In this document: positions 40,201 through 52,354 of the stretch, piece by piece | Layout of the letters: each line of letters opens with the position of its first letter | How positions within the stretch are numbered: position 1 is the stretch's first letter | From: Maylandia zebra | Lineage: Eukaryota > Chordata > Actinopteri > Cichliformes > Cichlidae | DNA: 64,000 nt | Assembly (NCBI RefSeq): GCF_041146795.1 | Contig: NC_135188.1 | Coordinates: forward strand, 2,689,419-2,753,418 | Direction of reading: 5' to 3' | The notes under the pieces: model-generated | What the model saw: the letters and a program-made list of their open reading frames with translations, nothing else | Told to the model about the DNA's origin: nothing | Database searches by the model: none | Program-made: the position numbers and the translations under genes

Positions 40201-43200
40201 TGTTGACCCACCACATGTCACAAGAACAAATTCACTCTATTTTAGCAATTTCACAAGTGCCTCGAGCTCTCTTGGTGGGACGTTACACATTTCCTTTAAA
40301 TTACATTCCAAAAACATTGTCACTTGTACTTGACCTTTGTCAGGTGACTCAGTTAGATTTTGTTTGTAAGTTTTGATCCAAAACATGCTCAGTCATTTAG
40401 TGTTTGTGTATAAAATTATAGTTAGAAATCCAGGGATCCGGTGATCCTTGTTAGCAAACATTTGGCAATAGCGGGGAGGAACAATTTAAGTTTAACATGA
40501 AGAGGCTGATGGATGAGCCAAGCTCATGGAGGGGCAGACATGGGCCATGATTGAGAGGTGAGAGGAAGAGTGCTATTGGATGCACTAATCAGCGTTTATT
40601 TACAGCTGCAAGAAGGGTGCAGAATACGACATACAGGCCAAATCTCACCAGTCCCTGCTTCTCCACAGACACTCAGGCCACAGGTGAAAAATAAAAAACT
40701 TTTATCCTGCATTACATCCAACTGAAAATATTTATGAACAGCACTAAGTGATGGAAGGCTTACACTTTGGTGTATCAGGATCTCGCCGAGTGTGGCTGGA
40801 ATGAGAGTTAACACCTCAAAGTCCATGGTTCTCAGATAGAAAAGACTGGAGTCTCCACTTTGGGTCAGGGACAAGTCAGTCCCCTAAGTGGAGGAGTTTA
40901 AGTATTTTCGGGTCTTGTTCTCGAGTGACTGGAATGGGGGATTGACGGATTGGGGTTGCATATGCAGCGATGTGGATGTGGTATCAGTCCATTGTGATGA
41001 AGAGAGCTGGACATAAAAGCAAAGCAGATGAGCTACATCCATATCCTCACCTATGGTCACAAGCAAGGTAGTGATTGGAAGAACGAGGTTGAGGATACAA
41101 ACGGTGAAAATGAGCTTTCTAGGAAGAGCCTGCCCTCTTCCTTAGAATTAAGGTGACGAGTTCAGTCATTTGTGAAGCGCTTGGAGTAGAGCCAGTTGAG
41201 GTCTTTCTGGCATCTGGCTAGGATGCCTCCTGGGTGAGGTGTTCCAGGCATTTCCTTCTGGGAGGAGGCCCCAGGTTGAACCCAGGACATGCTACAGAAA
41301 TTGTGTCTCTTGGGTGTCTTAAGAACGTCCCTGTGCTCCCCCGGATGAGCTGTAGGAGGTGGTTGAGAGAGGGAGGTCTGGGTTTCTTTGTCTAGGCTGC
41401 TGCCCCTGTGACCTGACTCTGGATGAGTAGCAGAAAATGGGTGGATGCATTTGCTTGCCCTCCTCCTTCCGCTGTGAGTTTCTTAATCTCTGCAACTCCT
41501 GTATACTTCCCTCATTCTTTCAACTGCCACCAGAAATAGTTATGAAGTAGTGACGCTACTGAGTCAAATTGTTTGGAGCAGTATTGGAAAAGGATACATT
41601 AAAGTATAAATTGTCCCACACCCATTAAATTTCCTTATATTTACCTCATTTCAGATTGTTTAGGATAAGGAAATACTCCTAGTATAATATTATTTTAAAG
41701 GCCAAATGTAAGAATTTGCAGTCTGTGCTGTCACTGGCTATAGATGGGCGATGGATGGATTTAGAAAGCCAAGTAGGGGACATGAGTCCTGTGAGCCGGC
41801 CACTTAGCCTAGCATACCATTAAAATTCTTGTCAAAACAAAACGAGTCATTGTGTGTTTGCGTCAGTTGTTTTTATAAACTGTGAAACAAAGGAGAGGGA
41901 GGTGCAGTTCAGTGTGTGTTCTTAGCATTGGGCTGTAGCTGTAAGCTTATGCCTGCGTATTTTTGTGCAGACGGGCGTATAGCAGACGGTGTGTGTGTGT
42001 GTGTCGACTGTGGTGATTTGGACAGCAGCTGGCGAGACAGGAGCTGACTCATCTCGGTCTGGACCACAGGAGATAAGGCACCCCTGTGTGTTTTAGAGGG
42101 GGGGGTGCGTGCATATGTGTGTTCACTCTCGGCTGTAACACCAGAGTATCCTGATAGAAGCAGTGACAAGTGTTTTTATTGATCACATTTAGTCTGGCCT
42201 ATATTCTACTTTCAGCTTGTTTCATAGCTAAATCTTATTGGCTGAGACACTTTGCAGACTTTGAAATTTTCCCTCTTTGTTGTTGGAGTTATGATCAATT
42301 TTAGTGTTTTTTGTATAAAATGATGTCAACGATCTCAGGTTTTAATTTGTCACCCATCTGTCTGCAAATCTAATACAGGTGATATTTCTGTCTTCAGTCT
42401 GCCAGCACAGGAGGGTCAAAGAGGATCGGAAACATGTCACATAAGAACCAGTCATAAAGTTTCTCCTGATGAGGTTTTAATATGCTCTCTCACTGTAGTA
42501 GATACACAAGAGGAGCACAGTCTATCAACCAGCTGCATTACTGTTGGGATGAGAGGGCTCGCCAGCAGTTTGCTTTAAACACAGTGTGCTCAGCCAGGTT
42601 GCTTTGGTGGCACTTTCTAATTGGCCTTCAAATGTGATGGAGCCGAGAAAAAATAAGAAATGAAAACTGAAAAGTATTTTTCTGAATGATTTCGGTGCAT
42701 GTAATAGAATATTGTATATTTATTTTTGAAAGTATATTGTAATGTCCCAGACTACATTCACAAACATGCTAAGAAAAGTGTGCATGTGTCGCAGTCGAGG
42801 AAAACGGGAAAAACTGTGTAACTTCTTCATTGTGTCCAGATAATGGTAATGAGCTGAACTTTAGGTCCTCGGCCTTAATCAAAGGTAAGGGTTACATTAC
42901 TTCATTCTTACATGATGTTGATCTTTAGCCTTGTAAGGAAGGCGGCAATAAACCCCACTGGAGGAGCCTCTGATTGCCTACATTTTGTCCTAATATGGTT
43001 ACAGAAACATTGGGGGCGTGGAGAAAACCGCGCTGACAAGCGTGTTATTGTACTGCAGGTCAGTGACATAGACGTGGGCTTTGCCTCCAACACAGAGCTT
43101 ATCACAGAGCCCTGACTCAGCTACAAGTAAATTCTTTTGTTCTCTTCACAACTTCATCCAAAAGTTTAGTTCTCATTTTCCTCGGACTGAAAACTGAGAG

Positions 43201-46200
43201 CCGAGCTACAAGTAATGATGATCAGATGGCTCGGGGGGGTTTGATTAGTATATTACAGAGGCATAACTAATGTTCATGCAGGACTTTAAATTGTGGTACA
43301 AACTATGTGTTTAAAGTTGGGTGTCGCCAACATGACATCACCTATTAAAGCCTCAAGCTGAGTATTTTTGCCTTGAACGTGCTTGTCTTTAGAAACCAGA
43401 CGTGTCAAGCTGACTGGGGCAATTTTTGCAGAAAAACTGCTTTTTCATCCCTTTTTTACACTAATGGGGACATCATTTATAAGAATTAACATCCAGGTTT
43501 TTCTTTTTCTTTTTTGGGGATGTGTTTAATATTAGTTATAATATCATTGGCCAGCATCGGTGGATCAACTTCCTGCTTTGATGAGATCATTTACCGGTGT
43601 TGGCACACTTTGAGTCTTGTCCTGTTATCGCACCACAAAACACATCCTGTGATGCTAACGCGCATCATTCGGCCCCCGTTATTGTTCTTGCTGCCGGTGT
43701 GCATGCTGCCCTGCGTTGTGTGCAAGTGTCTGCAGGTCTCGTTCAGAGATTTTGTTACTTTGCAGGGCTCAGAAGAAGAGCTAAGATTTCAGAGACTGCG
43801 AACGCTTCATGTTTCAGGTGTTGCTTCCCTTACAGCTTGATGCAGGATGCAGATAGTCACCCCCCAGCTGATTTCTTTTGGAAACCTTCCACTTATTGTG
43901 TGCATCTGCTTCCCCTACTTGCTACCATCACCTTGATTCCCGCTCACCATTAGCAGCCTGAGCCTGGCAGGCTGACAGTCGCTGCTGTAGCTGCTGTGTG
44001 CTTGGCTCAGCAACCTACAGCATGCTTGGCAGAGAGAACCAAGGTCCACCCCCCTCATTAGTTCCCCTTTCACCCTTTTGGTACCACTGAGGTCACTTAA
44101 TAAACAGTTGTCAGCCCAGCTGACATATGACAACAATTACACTGCTGACCATTGCACAGTTGAGGACCCTAAACACACACAGTGCAGCTGCTGCTCCCCC
44201 CCCCTCCCCAAGAGGCCCCGTCTGCAGCTTTTATTATCGCTGCCTGGCTTTTAGAGTTGGCTAAAAAAATGGCTGTCAGAGGAGGAACAGACAGCCTCGA
44301 CTGCTAAAATTATGCTGACTCATGGGTTAAATGTTGCTGAGAGACTGAGAGGCTAGCTAGCATCTCCATCTGTCCCATTAAAACTCTTTAGCTTTAAAAG
44401 ATAGCATTTCAAACAAATTAAAAAGTAGACTGCTTGTGTGTGTCTGTGTGTCACCTCTCATGCTTAAACACAAAACAAAAAAGCAATCTCGCCCCTGAAG
44501 GTACAGTTACAATACCTTTGACACTTCTTTGACTTCTTACAGAGGCCTTTTCCAGGCATCATCTGTTTAATCGAATATGTTGTCGTCCACTTTCCAGCTG
44601 TGATTTTAATTGGGTGGACTACATATGAAAAGAAATAGACAGCACAGTGGGCAATGTCATTAAGAAAGTCATGAAGCATGAAGGACAAAACTGTGAAACC
44701 TGTAGAAACCACAGCTTTGTATGATACCAATCGTGGTTTGTTTGATTCACATTGTGACAGAAAGACACTACACTACCCACAATCCTGAATTTAAACAGCG
44801 ATATTCCTGATTGGTGGAGATCGCTGTTACCATGCAAATGTCAGAAACTGGTAGAGCGGTGATTGAGGTCAGGAACAACTGTACAGTACTGATAACTAAG
44901 CTATCATTTACATACACACACAACATGAACTACAAAATCTCTTTCTGTTCAGTTTTAACAACACTGCAGCAATAAAAAGGATTTTCAAAGGTTTTTTGTT
45001 TTGTTTTAGTTTTTGATCCTGAACACATTTTGTTCTGGCCGTGATTTGCTTTGTGGCTGGTTGGTTTGGTTTAAAGCTTGAAAGTCTTTATATAAATATT
45101 TTCTGAAATATTGTGTTGTCAGGATAAACTCAGAGCTGAGTAAGAAGGCTGCACGGTTATGCTGCGTTTCAGATGCCTCAGAGTTCAGGAGTGTTGTCAC
45201 TCTGAACCCGGCACATTCAGATGGCTAACTCGGGTCTGCTCCGAGCTTCTAATGGTGAATTTATGGTACTGTGGTTGTGTCTGTTTGTGGAGGTATTCAG
45301 ATATGCTGAGGGTTTCTCAATCTACACAAACGTGATTGTGTGCAGCTCGTAGTTTGATGTGACTGACGCTGGAACAGGAAATGAAGTAACATCACTGTCA
45401 GAAAATAACATTATATTACACTGTAAGGACAGTCAGAATACAGTGCATGCTTTGGTGTGACGATATTGTGCCTCTCATGTTTGCTTTGACTCTTTAATAC
45501 TGAAACCCGTTCACTTTGACTCGCTGTTACTTTGATGACACATGAATCTTTCACTTATGTGGTTTTCCAGGCCAGTGTTTAAAAAAACCAAAGACAAGAA
45601 AAGAAACCCATCCCAGACATAATGACAGACTTTTCATTTCACACTTCTCTCGACTGAGGCTGCTTTGATGTTTGAGTCAGAAAATTATTGAGCTAGAAAT
45701 ATGAGCTGCTTTAAATTGGCATTTAAAAAAAACAGTTAATGCTCAAAACCCAAATGGATTTGTTTCCTGCTGGGATCCTTATTTGTTAGGAAAATGTGCA
45801 TCAGTTAGAAATACTGTTAAATAAATAAAGTTACTTTTAATGACGTGAACTAGAACAACAGTAAGATTTCCCATCGCATGTTGGTATCGGCTGCAGTGGC
45901 TTATGGGTGTGGGGAAACACTACCATCTACTGCCTGAAATCATTAGCTTACAGCATGTCCAGACATCCAGGCCTAATAGACTGCTTTAGATACTGACGAT
46001 GGATATTGTGAGGATGTGAGTCTTATTTTGGGCCGGCTTCTCGACACTGACAGTTATATATTAGGAGAGTTTGTTGGATTGTGAGATTGTTGCACTCGAG
46101 TACTTTGATTTTGTAGAGGACTAAAGTGAATGAACCCGTCTGCTTGTTAAGCTGAGGGATTTTATGTGATAAGCCTCATCAGTGTTGTACTGGCAGAGTT

Positions 46201-48727
46201 TATTTTTATGTCCCGGCTCACATAATAAGTTTGTGCCATAATCAGGAGTTTTTCTTCTTTCCTTTTTGAAAGTGAGAAGGCCCAAATCTTCCTTTGTTAA
46301 AGTAAATCCAGCACAGATATAGCCTGCTGAGAGATTCGGTGACGATATCCTCTCAAACAATACTTTTTTTTTTTTTTTTAAAGGCCAACTTTGAGGTGTA
46401 TTTTTCAGACGTTTGTACTTAGTGTTTCTCATCAATTCTTCCCCTGCCACAGCTTTCATGTTACAGATTTTGTAAAGTAGACTTACTCAACAGTGTTAAG
46501 CCTCTTTATGTTGTCTCTTTTCTTCCTGCAGGAGCAAATCCATGTGCCTGTCTACCATCCGACGCCCAGCCAAACCCGACTGGTCACTCAGCTGACCGAA
46601 GAGGAGCAGATCCGAATCGCTCAACGCATCGGGCTTATCCAGCACCTCCCAAAGGGCGTGTATGACCCGGGAAGGGATGGATCCGAGAAGAAGATCAGAG
46701 AGTGAGTAGAAGCTCTGAGTGGGCAAACACAAATACTGCTTCACTGCAGAATTCAAGCGTTACATACGTTTCAAACAGGAGTTTATTCACTGAGTTACTG
46801 CTTGGTTTTCCACACAGCTTCATGTTGGCACATTCCAGTAAAATTCAGAATATAATAAATTCTTGTTATTAGCATGAAAACATTGCTTTGATACAGAGAT
46901 GTGTAGTTACAGTACAGCACAAACCTTGATATTTTTGGGGGGAGCCGCCCACTTTGATTTTAGGTGGGTTGGATAAGTAAAACTCTCCTTTCTGTCTGTG
47001 CAAAGGAGTTTTTTCTGTCATTGGTTAGTGCAGCAGTCAAATTACAGCAACGCTGGGAGAGAGCGAGGGGAAGTCATGCAGCGAGTGGTTGTGGGTTGGA
47101 CTCAAATCTGGCCGCTGCACTCCAGCTGTGTGGCATGTGGTCGCCTTAGTTAAAGTGGAACCCAGTGTAAAGAAGTCTTACTACACATTTAGATATCTGA
47201 ATATGATAACTGCAATTTCAACAGTATGTCTCTGTTTTTCTACGTGATAAAGAAATGCTGCTATAGTAAACTAAAGCCTGTCAGCGTGAGCATTTAAATT
47301 GTAAGAATACGTGTAAAATGACAGAACGCGCTCTCATTGCCCAGACTGTCCTGTAATTATTATCAGGGGCAGTTCCAGTTTCAAACTTTTAGGGGGGCTC
47401 AGCTGCCAATCATAATCTCAGCAGTGCCTTGTAATTAATATTAATGCAATGTGCTGTTTGCGACTGTAATCAGCCCTTTTGACATTTGCAAACCTCAATT
47501 CAGTTGGATAAACATTAGTTTTACCTTCAAAAGCAACATAATTACCGTATTTTTTGGACCATAAGGCGCACTGTCAATTTTTGAGGAAATTAAAGGATTT
47601 TAATTGTGCCTTAGTCTGAAAAATACGGCAGTTGGATGACCTATTGTAGTGTCTAAGAACAGACACTGCAGTAGATCCTCTCTCTCCATCCTCCTCACTT
47701 GACTAGAAACTAGAAAATGACAAAGATATAATCTTATAATAATTATTATAAGAGCATCGACAACAGTACAGCACACTGCTTAGTTATCTCAAATGAATGA
47801 ATGAATCAGTGAATGTGAGTGAAACAGAAGCTGCAGCTTTATCATTTTTGGTGAATTTGATCACATGTCCACTCTTACCTGTTTCCTTTTGCTCTCTGTC
47901 CTCCTCTGTCTTTGTGCCGTCACCCAAAAATTATATGTTACAGTGAATAAAAGGCATAAACCGATCATTATCAGTTCATAGCAATATTCAAACTGAATCC
48001 AGGCTGCTGCGGGACATAGACAGGTTGACATTTTGACTTGCGGTCACCTGGATCTGGAGCTCTGTCAACTTCAGGTCCCAAAGTCAAACGAACACTGCAG
48101 CATCACTGAGAGTTTAAACTGTCTAAAGTCTTTCATCTTTAATAAAATGATCAGCTTTGCTGCTTTACCAGGTGTAACAATGAAGTTTAACATCCAGGCA
48201 TCCATGAAAACAGCATTTATTAAATTTAACTGAGTTAGAAGTTAGCAGGAAGTTAGCTCGCTAGCTTCCACCTGATATAGCATGTTCTGACTGAGAGATG
48301 AATCTTTTAGATCAAATGTTTTGAATTAAATAATTATTTTTTTATCTCAAAAATGTCATATTATTTATTCTGCATTTTATTTTATTCCAAATTCCAGGGA
48401 TGTGCCTTTAAATTGAGAAGTAATCATTTATCATAGTTGAAGGTCTGTCTGTGTATTTTTTGTTTTTTACTTGTTTTGTTGTTTCCTGTGTAGTTGTGCT
48501 GTTCAACCAATGACTAGTGTGTTTTTAATAAGACAAATGTTGTTCACCATTGCAGGTGTGTCATCTGTATGATGGACTTTGTCTACGGAGACCCGATCCG
48601 GTTCCTGCCCTGCATGCACATCTACCACATGGACTGTATCGATGACTGGCTGATGAGATCCTTCACTTGCCCCTCGTGCATGGAGCCTGTGGATGCTGCA
48701 CTGCTTTCCTCCTACGAGACCAACTGA
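37152..48727 (+). CDS. RNF11: RNF11, RING finger protein 11 (whole gene, 3 exons)
   Basis: RNF11 is a small RING-H2 E3 ubiquitin ligase adaptor. It works with A20, ITCH and TAX1BP1 and with NEDD4-type ligases to restrain NF-kB and TGF-beta signalling (family knowledge). The exons are 37152-37274, 46532-46701 and 48556-48727, 465 bases coding for 154 residues, exactly the human length. Visible features are MGNC at the N-terminus (myristoylation and palmitoylation), a PPPPY motif at 36-40 for WW-domain ligases, and a complete C3H2C3 RING (C99, C102, C117, H119, H122, C125, C136, C139). RSFT at 132-135 includes the known Akt site T135. The protein is nearly identical to mammalian RNF11, with changes mainly at residues 26-31 and 42-46. 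Intron 1 is 9.3 kb. Confidence 0.98.
37275..46531 (+). other. RNF11: RNF11 intron 1 (9.3 kb)
   Basis: The one clear element is the LINE tail at 40860-41447. Small G-rich and (TG) patches lie near 41990 and 42100. Nothing else is recognisable in 37275-40850 or 41450-46530. Confidence 0.5.
40860..41447 (+). mobile_element. Degenerate LINE 3' end (RTE/Rex3-like)
   Basis: The run GGGTGAGGTGTTCCAGGCAT, GGGAGGAGGCCCCAGGTTGA and CCCAGGACATGCTACAGAAA, then TGGTTGAGAGAGGGAGGTCT and GCAGAAAATGGGTGGATG, is the familiar 3' end of a widespread fish non-LTR element. It codes for a GEVFQA..GRRPR.. type peptide when intact. Many indels break the frame here. Assignment to the RTE/Rex3 group is from memory and not certain. 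Confidence 0.7.
46532..46701 (+). CDS. RNF11: RNF11 exon 2
   Basis: The acceptor is CTTCCTGCAG. It encodes EQIHVPVYHPTPSQTRLVTQ through to RDGSEKKIR and two bases of a Glu codon. The donor is GTGAGT, in phase 2. This is the linker between the PPxY motif and the RING. Confidence 0.98.
47055..47150 (-). repeat. Possible tRNA-derived SINE remnant
   Basis: In reverse complement it reads CACACAGCTGGAGTGCAGCG, then GGCCAGATTTGAGTCCAACC and CTGCATGACTTCC. The middle part resembles a degenerate B box (GGTTCGAATCC), and the pattern resembles SINE heads I know from fish. No cloverleaf can be folded with confidence, so it is not a tRNA gene. Confidence 0.35.
47543..47630. mobile_element. 88-bp palindromic MITE
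   Basis: The left end TACCGTATTTTTTGGACC mirrors the right end, which in reverse complement reads TGCCGTATTTTTCAGACT. The similarity continues through ATAAGGCGCAC-like sequence. It resembles the common vertebrate CCGTATTTTCCGGACTATAAG miniature elements. The target duplication was not resolved. Confidence 0.75.
48060..48300. repeat. Dispersed repeat, copy A
   Basis: It shares long near-identical blocks with 51540-51760, including CTGTCTAAAGTCTTTCATCT, TTTAACATCCAGGCATCCAT and GTTAGCTCGCTAGCTTC. The class is unknown; it is probably non-autonomous DNA transposon material. Confidence 0.85.
48556..48727 (+). CDS. RNF11: RNF11 exon 3 (RING-H2)
   Basis: The acceptor is ACCATTGCAG. It encodes the complete RING from CVICMMDF to FTCPSCMEP, then VDAALLSSYETN and TGA (48725-48727). 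All eight zinc ligands are present. Confidence 0.98.
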
Positions 48728-50225
48728 CACGAAACCCCTTTGGACTAAACCGGACACGCACAAACACATGTATACGCTCACACAAACATGGACATGAATT
48801 ATGCATAAAAATGAAAATACACAAAACACTTCCATCTTTGCTGTATCCTGGATTAGTAAGATGGCGATTATAAAAGCAGTGATTATGTTAAAGATGTACA
48901 ATGAATTCTGTGTGGGTGTACGTAAGTGTTTGTCTATTTGTGTGTGCACAATTTCCTCAGTTGGCCTGCTGGACAGGATTACATCTGGGAAAGGACTGGA
49001 AGAATGAAGGGTTTTTTGTGGTATGGACAAGCAGGACTGAGGAAAGACGACAGAGGGCGGTGGAATGCACAGGGGCGTTGTAACGGGACATCGAAGGCAA
49101 TGGATGGTGGATTCATCGTTACGGTTCAGAAACTTTATCAAGGTCTGGTTTTAAATTTGCGATACACGCACCTTCCTCCTTAACTTTGGGCGCGGTGATT
49201 GGAATGAGCCTGAGAGAGACTGCAGGACTGCTCTCACCTGATTACTGTAACGCCACGCTGCAGGACGGAGGAGAGAGGACTTCTGAATCCTTCAGAAATG
49301 CTGCCATATGCCTCTCTGTCAAAACTGCTGCAGAAGAACTGTTGCAGAAACAGATATGTGATTTTAAGACTGCCAGAGATGGACATCAGACTTTGGACTG
49401 CTAACTTACGATTTATTCTGCACATGTACCAGAGGCCTGTTCTCAGACGGGCCTTGAGTCGTCTCTGTACAGACGTTTCCTGAGAAAAATGAGATCAGTA
49501 GCTCGGTGGATTCACTGTCCGGTGACTTTGTGAAATCTGTTTGTTTTGTCAGGCAGCATAAGGGCTCTGTTAACCAGTGTTTACCACCAACACAGACATG
49601 ACTAAAGGAAGTGCAGTGTGTGCTGATGTAATGGGCTGTGGTAGAGTTTTGTTGTTAAGGTCTTGACTTCTTATTCAGTGAGATGTCACATTATTGGCCA
49701 AAGCACAAGTAGACCAGTTAACAAACCATAAATACACACGAGACATTTGCACTTCCTAATCAGACCAGAGACAGGAGGACCACATGCAGTTGTAATTATG
49801 TGAATGTAAAGTATCTGATTTGCTTTATGTGCATCCTCTTTACCACTGCAGTTATTTGTAATGAAAGCCACTGTCTCTGTGGAGTGGGAGCAGAGTACTT
49901 AATTTATTATAGAAATTAACCAAACTACTGAATTAATTCCAAGGATTGTGTCCCTGTTCTTTGTGCTGAAGACAAAATTAAAACGTAGACAAGGTTGGGC
50001 TTTTTTAATGTGCTTGGAAAATCAATTTCCTGTCCTCCGAAACAGGCGGTGAAAGAGTGTGATGTGGTCATAATGATGGAGTATGCAGTTATGTTTGGTT
50101 TCAGTTTAAAAATGTTCGGTTTCTATGCATTTGTATTCTCATTTTCTTGGCATCGAGTTGAGTCCTCTGAACAGGATTTCTTTGCCGCATTATAAAATGT
50201 CCATTGCCCAAGTCACCAGGTTTAC

Positions 50226-50231
50226 AATAAA
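50226..50231 (+). promoter_or_regulatory. RNF11 proximal polyadenylation signal (AATAAA)
   Basis: TTTACAATAAAAGC is followed by a weak T-rich region. It may be used for a shorter transcript. Confidence 0.4.
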
Positions 50232-50675
50232 AGCACAAAGAAGTACAACATTTTCTTTGATAGTGTCCTTCCCCAGCTAACGTTAGCATGTGAGTGAGTC
50301 TGTAAATGTAAATCCTGCAGAAAATGGTTGATATTTAAGCTCCCCTTGCATACAGATCTCTGTGATCTGTGAATGCTTTTCAAGGACCTTTGTGTTTTGC
50401 GAAATTTGGTGGGTGGGCAGGTCGGTGGCTTAGTTTTTGCACAGTACTGTCATGTACGTAACTCTTTATGTTCTAAATTGTCCATCATTAGGGTGGAGCT
50501 CCATGGCCTTAGGTTACACATAAGTGAAGGGTTGATATCTGTTGCTAAAATGTGAGCACAGGTGGTAATAGGCAGACTGCAAATGCTGCTGCTGAGCTGT
50601 CAGACATTGTACATGTCATGTAATGAAGACTACAGGAGGTGTATCAGAAAATGTCCCAGTACATTGTCACAAACT

Positions 50676-50681
50676 AATAAA
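50676..50681 (+). promoter_or_regulatory. RNF11 distal polyadenylation signal (AATAAA)
   Basis: AATAAA followed by CTCTGTGTGTATCGTGG, a strong GT-rich downstream element. It is the most convincing 3' end for RNF11. Confidence 0.55.
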
Positions 50682-50939
50682 TGAACTCTGTGTGTATCGT
50701 GGTTCTTTGGTTTCCTCCTGGCTCTTAAGCACGTTTCGATCTGCGGCTCCTTGCAGTGGAAAAGCAGATGACACATATCCTCTGGTTTCAGTATGAACTT
50801 GATCACACCCAAGTGCAGCTGACCAATAACTGTGGTTATAAATGTGCCATCGTAACTCATTCAGCTTCCGTTTTCCACCAACACTAGTCTGGTCTGGAAC
50901 CATAGTTCATGTTTCCTGATTCAACACTGGCAGCAGCTC

Positions 50940-51335
50940 CAGTGCCATGAAAAAGTATTTGCTGCCTCCTTGGTCGCAGTTTTTTTTTTTTTTTTTTTTT
51001 TTGCACGTTTCACACACAAATTCTTCGGATTAGATTACAAAATGCATTTATTAGGGCAAAAAAGCTATCCAACTCTCCTGAGCCTTATCCAAAAAAGTAA
51101 TTGCACTATTTTGTTTAATGATGTATTAACTGTAATTAACTGCATTTGTTTTTGGAAGCTGAGTTCAATTTCACTAGCCACACACAGTACATTATCCACA
51201 AATGGGTAAAACCTAGAATGGTGACAAACATTCTCAGGAGTGGAGTAACAAACATGAGCCAAGAATGCAATGACAGGCCACAAAACACCCCAGAACAACA
51301 TAGAACTGTGGGTCTCACTTCCTTCAGTTAAAGGT
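50940..51335 (+). mobile_element. Tc1-like transposon 5' fragment
   Basis: It begins CAGTGCCATGAAAAAGTATTTG, typical of a common fish Tc1-like end. TTTTTGGAAGCTGAGTTCAA and TTCACTAGCCACAC follow, then ATTATCCACAAATGGGTAAA, part of the transposase helix-turn-helix region, and TCTCACTTCCTTCAGTTAAA. Internal deletions and a long T run (50981-51002) show that it is a relic. Confidence 0.75.
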
Positions 51336-51539
51336 TATGATTTAATAATAGGAAGTGGGCTGGGAAAAAATGGCACCCATGGCCGAACTCGAAGGAAAAA
51401 AAGAACAAAAAGGCTCACCTAACATTTGCCAAAAGCCGCCATGATGATTCCCGAGACCTTCAGTAAAATATTCTATCCGATTGTTCAGTCTGACGTCACT
51501 AGCCGTGTCTGGACCTAAACTCCGCTGCAGGTCCATATA

Positions 51540-51760
51540 TCAAACGATCACTGTGGCATTACTGAGAGTTGAAAAACTGTCTAAAGTCTTTCATCTTTAA
51601 TAAAATGATCAGCGTTCTGCTCTACCAGGTGTAACAATTGAGTTTAACATCCAGGCATCCATGAAAACGGAATTTATGACATTTAACGGAGTTAGAAGTT
51701 AGCAGGGAGTTAGCTCGCTAGCTTCTATCTAAATACAATATAGCATGTCCTGCCTGCGGG
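51540..51760. repeat. Dispersed repeat, copy B
   Basis: The partner of 48060-48300 in the same orientation, with small substitutions and indels. It lies 3.4 kb away, on the other side of RNF11 exon 3. Confidence 0.85.
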
Positions 51761-52268
51761 GTTTTGGAAACAAATTAAAACATACAGCTTTCTTATCACT
51801 TCCAGCATAAATGAAGACAGAAACTAAACAGCAGTGACGTTTGTAGGGTTACTGAAGTTGGGCTAGCTGGTATATAATGATTTGCTACGTGACCGCTAGC
51901 GACACAGCTATGTTAGCATAATATAAACACGCTAACTTTTTTTCCACTCGATAAAAGTTAGCGTGAGTGTTCTCGGTGGTCAGGAACAAATGTAATCACA
52001 TGGCAGGATGCTGTAAAAGGACCAAACTTCAGCCAGGAGAACAACTGAGATAATCCATCCACAATACGAGGTTAGTCATTCATATACTGCTGCATGGGCT
52101 GGGCTGTAGTTACATCCTAAGGTTTTAAAAACTGAGCTTAAATAAATGATTAGCGGTAATAAAAGCTGAGGGAGGTCAACAGTGATCACTGACTGTTTTA
52201 GGAGCTTTTGGAGATCAAATAGAAGAAAATACAAAACATTAAACATGTTAACAACACAAAAGCCATAT

Positions 52269-52354
52269 TTTTTTTTAAATGAACTTTATTTACAACAATA
52301 ACAATGACAATCTCAAAGAGACAAGCAACATATTAAATCAATCAGAACAGAATC
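52269..52354 (-). mobile_element. 86-bp retroposed 3' tail with 15-bp target duplication
   Basis: The insert is flanked by exact copies of ACACAAAAGCCATAT (52254-52268 and 52355-52369). Read on the minus strand it ends TGTAAATAAAGTTCATTT followed by about 8 A residues, so it has a poly(A) signal and tail. This is the signature of LINE-type retroposition of a severely 5'-truncated transcript. The source (LINE tail or mRNA 3' UTR) is unknown. Confidence 0.85.

Larger units (their letters stand above)
46702..48555 (+). other. RNF11: RNF11 intron 2 (1.9 kb)
   Basis: This intron holds a tRNA-like SINE remnant (47055-47150), a small palindromic MITE (47543-47630) and one copy of a dispersed repeat (48060-48300). 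A CAGGGGCAGTTCCAG-type start near 47366 may be the edge of the larger repeat that contains them. Confidence 0.55.
48728..50681 (+). other. RNF11: RNF11 3' untranslated region
   Basis: The stop codon is followed by about 2 kb without recognised repeats. It contains AATAAA at 50226-50231 and again at 50676-50681. Long RNF11 3' UTRs are usual in vertebrates. The true end is unproven. Confidence 0.6.

Noticed and set aside
47055..47150. Possible tRNA gene (B-box-like sequence)
   Set aside because: No cloverleaf or A box can be fitted. It is treated only as a possible SINE remnant.
48503..49141. 212-codon open frame on the minus strand across RNF11 exon 3
   Set aside because: It is antisense to the conserved RING exon and its UTR and has no family features of its own.
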